DNA of 5,000 nt from contig NZ_CP047026.1 in the NCBI RefSeq assembly GCF_009796785.1, forward strand, positions 2,455,001 through 2,460,000, written 5' to 3'. The notes beneath the pieces are model-generated. The model ran no database searches. It saw only the letters and a list, made by a program, of their open reading frames with translations, and was not told the origin of the DNA. Source of the stretch: Polaribacter sp. L3A8. Lineage in GTDB: Bacteria > Bacteroidota > Bacteroidia > Flavobacteriales > Flavobacteriaceae. Shown here piece after piece: positions 4,981 through 5,000 of the stretch. Within the stretch, counting starts at the first letter, position 1. Each line of letters starts with the position of its first letter. The position numbers and the translations under genes are program-made.

Positions 4981-5000
4981 CGTACATAAGTCTATGGGTT
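4981..5000 (-). rRNA. 23S ribosomal RNA, 3' terminal fragment (runs off the right edge)
   Basis: The minus strand reads AACCCATAGACTTATGTACG, which aligns with the very end of bacterial 23S (E. coli: GAACCGTGAGGCTTAACCTT). Its place just upstream of a spacer and 5S rRNA supports the call. The exact 3' end is uncertain by a few bases, and only about 20 nt are visible. Confidence 0.75.

Overview
The window comes from an AT-rich member of the Bacteroidota, most likely the family Flavobacteriaceae (marine, Polaribacter/Tenacibaculum-like; the genus is a guess from 16S wording). The grounds are a Bacteroidota-type 16S 5' half, promoters of the Bacteroidota form TTG-N17-19-TAnnTTTG, and a flavobacterial-type insertion sequence.

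The layout is the junction between two rRNA operons that are both transcribed on the minus strand. On the right, the upstream operon ends: the last ~20 nt of 23S (4981-5000), a structured 23S-5S spacer, 5S rRNA (about 4686-4793) and a strong Rho-independent terminator (4623-4655). On the left, the next operon begins: three promoter-like elements (1024-1053, 1128-1155, 1283-1312), a ~250-nt leader and the first ~769 nt of 16S rRNA (1-769). A candidate small structured RNA with a T-run at its end lies on the plus strand at about 1572-1651.

The 2.9 kb in the middle is a nested mobile element. One insertion sequence of the ISL3 superfamily (ISAon1-like, two reading frames, plus strand, head-on to the rRNA genes) occupies 1718-4576. 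A second copy of the same element (2952-4377, 1426 bp) has inserted into its transposase gene. The inner insertion is supported by a perfect 8-bp target duplication, GAACGATG (2944-2951 and 4378-4385). Removing the inner copy and one duplication restores an uninterrupted outer copy. The outer transposase is therefore broken before its catalytic glutamate, while the inner copy looks complete. The outer copy has no target duplication and a degraded left end.

Each copy carries an N-terminal ORF (orfA) and a catalytic ORF (orfB). orfB lies in the +1 frame and has no usable start codon upstream of its DNA-binding part, so a fusion protein of about 445 aa through +1 frameshifting, or some unusual initiation, seems to be required. 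The two copies differ by roughly 3% over most of their length and far more in the leader before orfA, yet their last 199 bp are identical. The insertion sits between the terminator of one rRNA operon and the promoters of the next, so neither rRNA operon is disrupted.
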